Positions 5,011 through 5,801 of a stretch of DNA of 5,801 bases are shown here, piece after piece. The stretch comes from CAYNKA01 sp964397655 (GTDB lineage Bacteria > Spirochaetota > Spirochaetia > DTKZ01): assembly GCA_964397655.1 (NCBI GenBank), contig CAYNKA010000033.1, positions 1-5,801 on the forward strand, written 5' to 3'. Both the position numbers and the translations under genes were made by a program. How positions within the stretch are numbered: position 1 is the first letter of the stretch; every line of letters starts with the position of its first letter. The notes under the pieces were generated by a model, which saw only the letters and a program-made list of their open reading frames with translations, made no database searches and was not told where the DNA came from.

Positions 5011-5801
5011 ATGGAACTGAACGACCTATTACAGAACGCGATCGGCGGTATTTCGATCGGTTCGACCTACGGCCTCATCGGCCTCGGCGTAGTCTTTCTC
5101 TGGCAGAGCATCAACAGGATCAATTTCGCGAACATCAGTTCCGCGATGCTATCCGCCTATGCGTTCTACACTTTCTACTCTGTTCTTCGTTTCGGGGGAA
5201 TCCTTTCCTACCTTCTCTCCCTCCTCATCATAGCCTTCTACGGACTCCTCCTCAGGTACTTGATTTTCGAGCCCATAACGAAGAAAGGCGGGGGACGTCT
5301 CGAATTCGTCGTGGCGACGCTGATGCTCTGCACCTTCTGGCTCGCGGTCATCAACGCCACCTTCGGCGGACTGCCGAAACCATTTCCGCCGGTCTTCGGC
5401 GAGGCCACCGGTCTCATCTACCTTGGCCCGGTCAGCCTTCCCTCGGTCTACGTGTGGATCTTTCTGGTCGTGGCGGTCCTGATCGGATTCCTCCACGTCC
5501 TCCTCCGGAAAACCTTCATCGGCAAGATGTTCCGGGCTACCGCTCAGAACAAGGAGGCGGCCGAGCTCATGGGGATCGATTCGAGCATGACCACATCCCT
5601 CGCCTTCATCATGTCGACGTCGTTGGTCGGCACCGCGGGCATCCTGCTCGCCCCGATCTATTTCGTCTCGCTCGAACTCGGCGGAGGAAGCATAGGCGTG
5701 AAGGGTTTCGCCTCCGCCGTCATGGGAGGCCTCATCGATCCCTACGGAACCATCCTGGGAGGGATAGCGATCGGGATCATAGAGAATTTCTCCACCCTCC
5801 T
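5011..5801 (+). CDS. livH: ABC transporter permease, branched-chain amino acid (LivH/HAAT) type, 5' part
   Basis: An open frame of 263 codons starts at ATG 5011 and runs off the right edge without a stop. Family members are about 290-300 residues, so some 30 are missing. AGGAG at 5002-5006 supports the start, with a rather short 4-nt gap. The protein is strongly hydrophobic, with membrane spans at roughly 10-30, 36-57, 63-86, 98-118, 146-165, 193-214 and 229-258. The N-terminus 'GGISIGSTYGLIGLGVVFLW' (12-31) is typical of LivH. 'RATAQNKEAAELMGI' (175-189) is the cytoplasmic ATPase-coupling loop, and 'GVKGFASAVMGGLIDPYGTI' (229-248) leading into 'LGG' is the late conserved family motif. 'NFANISSAMLSAY' (38-50) stands where LivH usually reads like NFAhGeF.MLGAY and is noticeably divergent. 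It would form the membrane channel with a LivM partner. LivM and the LivG/LivF ATPases are expected to the right of the window, but this is not seen. Confidence 0.9.
   Translation, partial: MELNDLLQNAIGGISIGSTYGLIGLGVVFLWQSINRINFANISSAMLSAYAFYTFYSVLRFGGILSYLLSLLIIAFYGLLLRYLIFEPITKKGGGRLEFVVATLMLCTFWLAVINATFGGLPKPFPPVFGEATGLIYLGPVSLPSVYVWIFLVVAVLIGFLHVLLRKTFIGKMFRATAQNKEAAELMGIDSSMTTSLAFIMSTSLVGTAGILLAPIYFVSLELGGGSIGVKGFASAVMGGLIDPYGTILGGIAIGIIENFSTL

Noticed and set aside
5149..5496. Open frame of 115 codons on the - strand near the right edge
   Set aside because: It lies opposite the LivH-like gene, which has clear motifs, and its translation is a charged shadow without any domain.

Overview
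The window is about 60% G+C by eye and tightly packed, with every gene on the + strand. It looks bacterial. The two substrate-binding proteins have signal peptides ending in 'AGGSSEKK' and 'AYGGGEAEKK', with no lipobox cysteine. Leaders of this type are common in Spirochaetota. Together with the uptake-heavy gene content, this suggests a high-G+C, heterotrophic, probably anaerobic spirochaete. The taxonomic guess is an inference of moderate confidence only.

Layout. Positions 1-561 hold the C-terminal half of a uroporphyrinogen-decarboxylase-fold protein of the corrinoid methyltransferase-like type, cut by the left edge. After 84 nt comes a complete three-gene TRAP transporter: solute-binding protein (646-1650), small membrane subunit (1735-2214) and large membrane subunit (2219-3493). 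The first four genes have no convincing internal promoter or strong terminator between them and probably form one transcription unit that starts left of the window. A 292-nt non-coding gap (3494-3785) follows. It contains a terminator-like hairpin, an AT-rich stretch with nested inverted repeats and a short palindrome, a near-consensus sigma-70-type promoter (TTGACA-17-TAAAAT), a 5'UTR hairpin and a very strong Shine-Dalgarno sequence. This starts a second operon: a branched-chain-amino-acid-type (LivK-like) binding protein (3786-4931) and its LivH-like permease (5011 to beyond the right edge). The second permease and the two ATPases of such a system presumably lie further right.

How the genes work together. 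Both operons encode high-affinity uptake of small polar metabolites, one driven by an ion gradient (TRAP) and the other by ATP (HAAT family). The ligand of neither can be read from sequence. The URO-D-like protein upstream of the TRAP genes may act on the imported compound, but it lacks two of the three zinc-ligand positions of MtaA-type methyltransferases, so its chemistry is open. In both operons a strong GC hairpin sits just after the binding-protein gene, a plausible way to make more binding protein than membrane subunits.

I see no mobile element, RNA gene, CRISPR array or clear sign of an undescribed multi-gene system. The least explained part is the AT-rich, repeat-bearing stretch at about 3573-3690.
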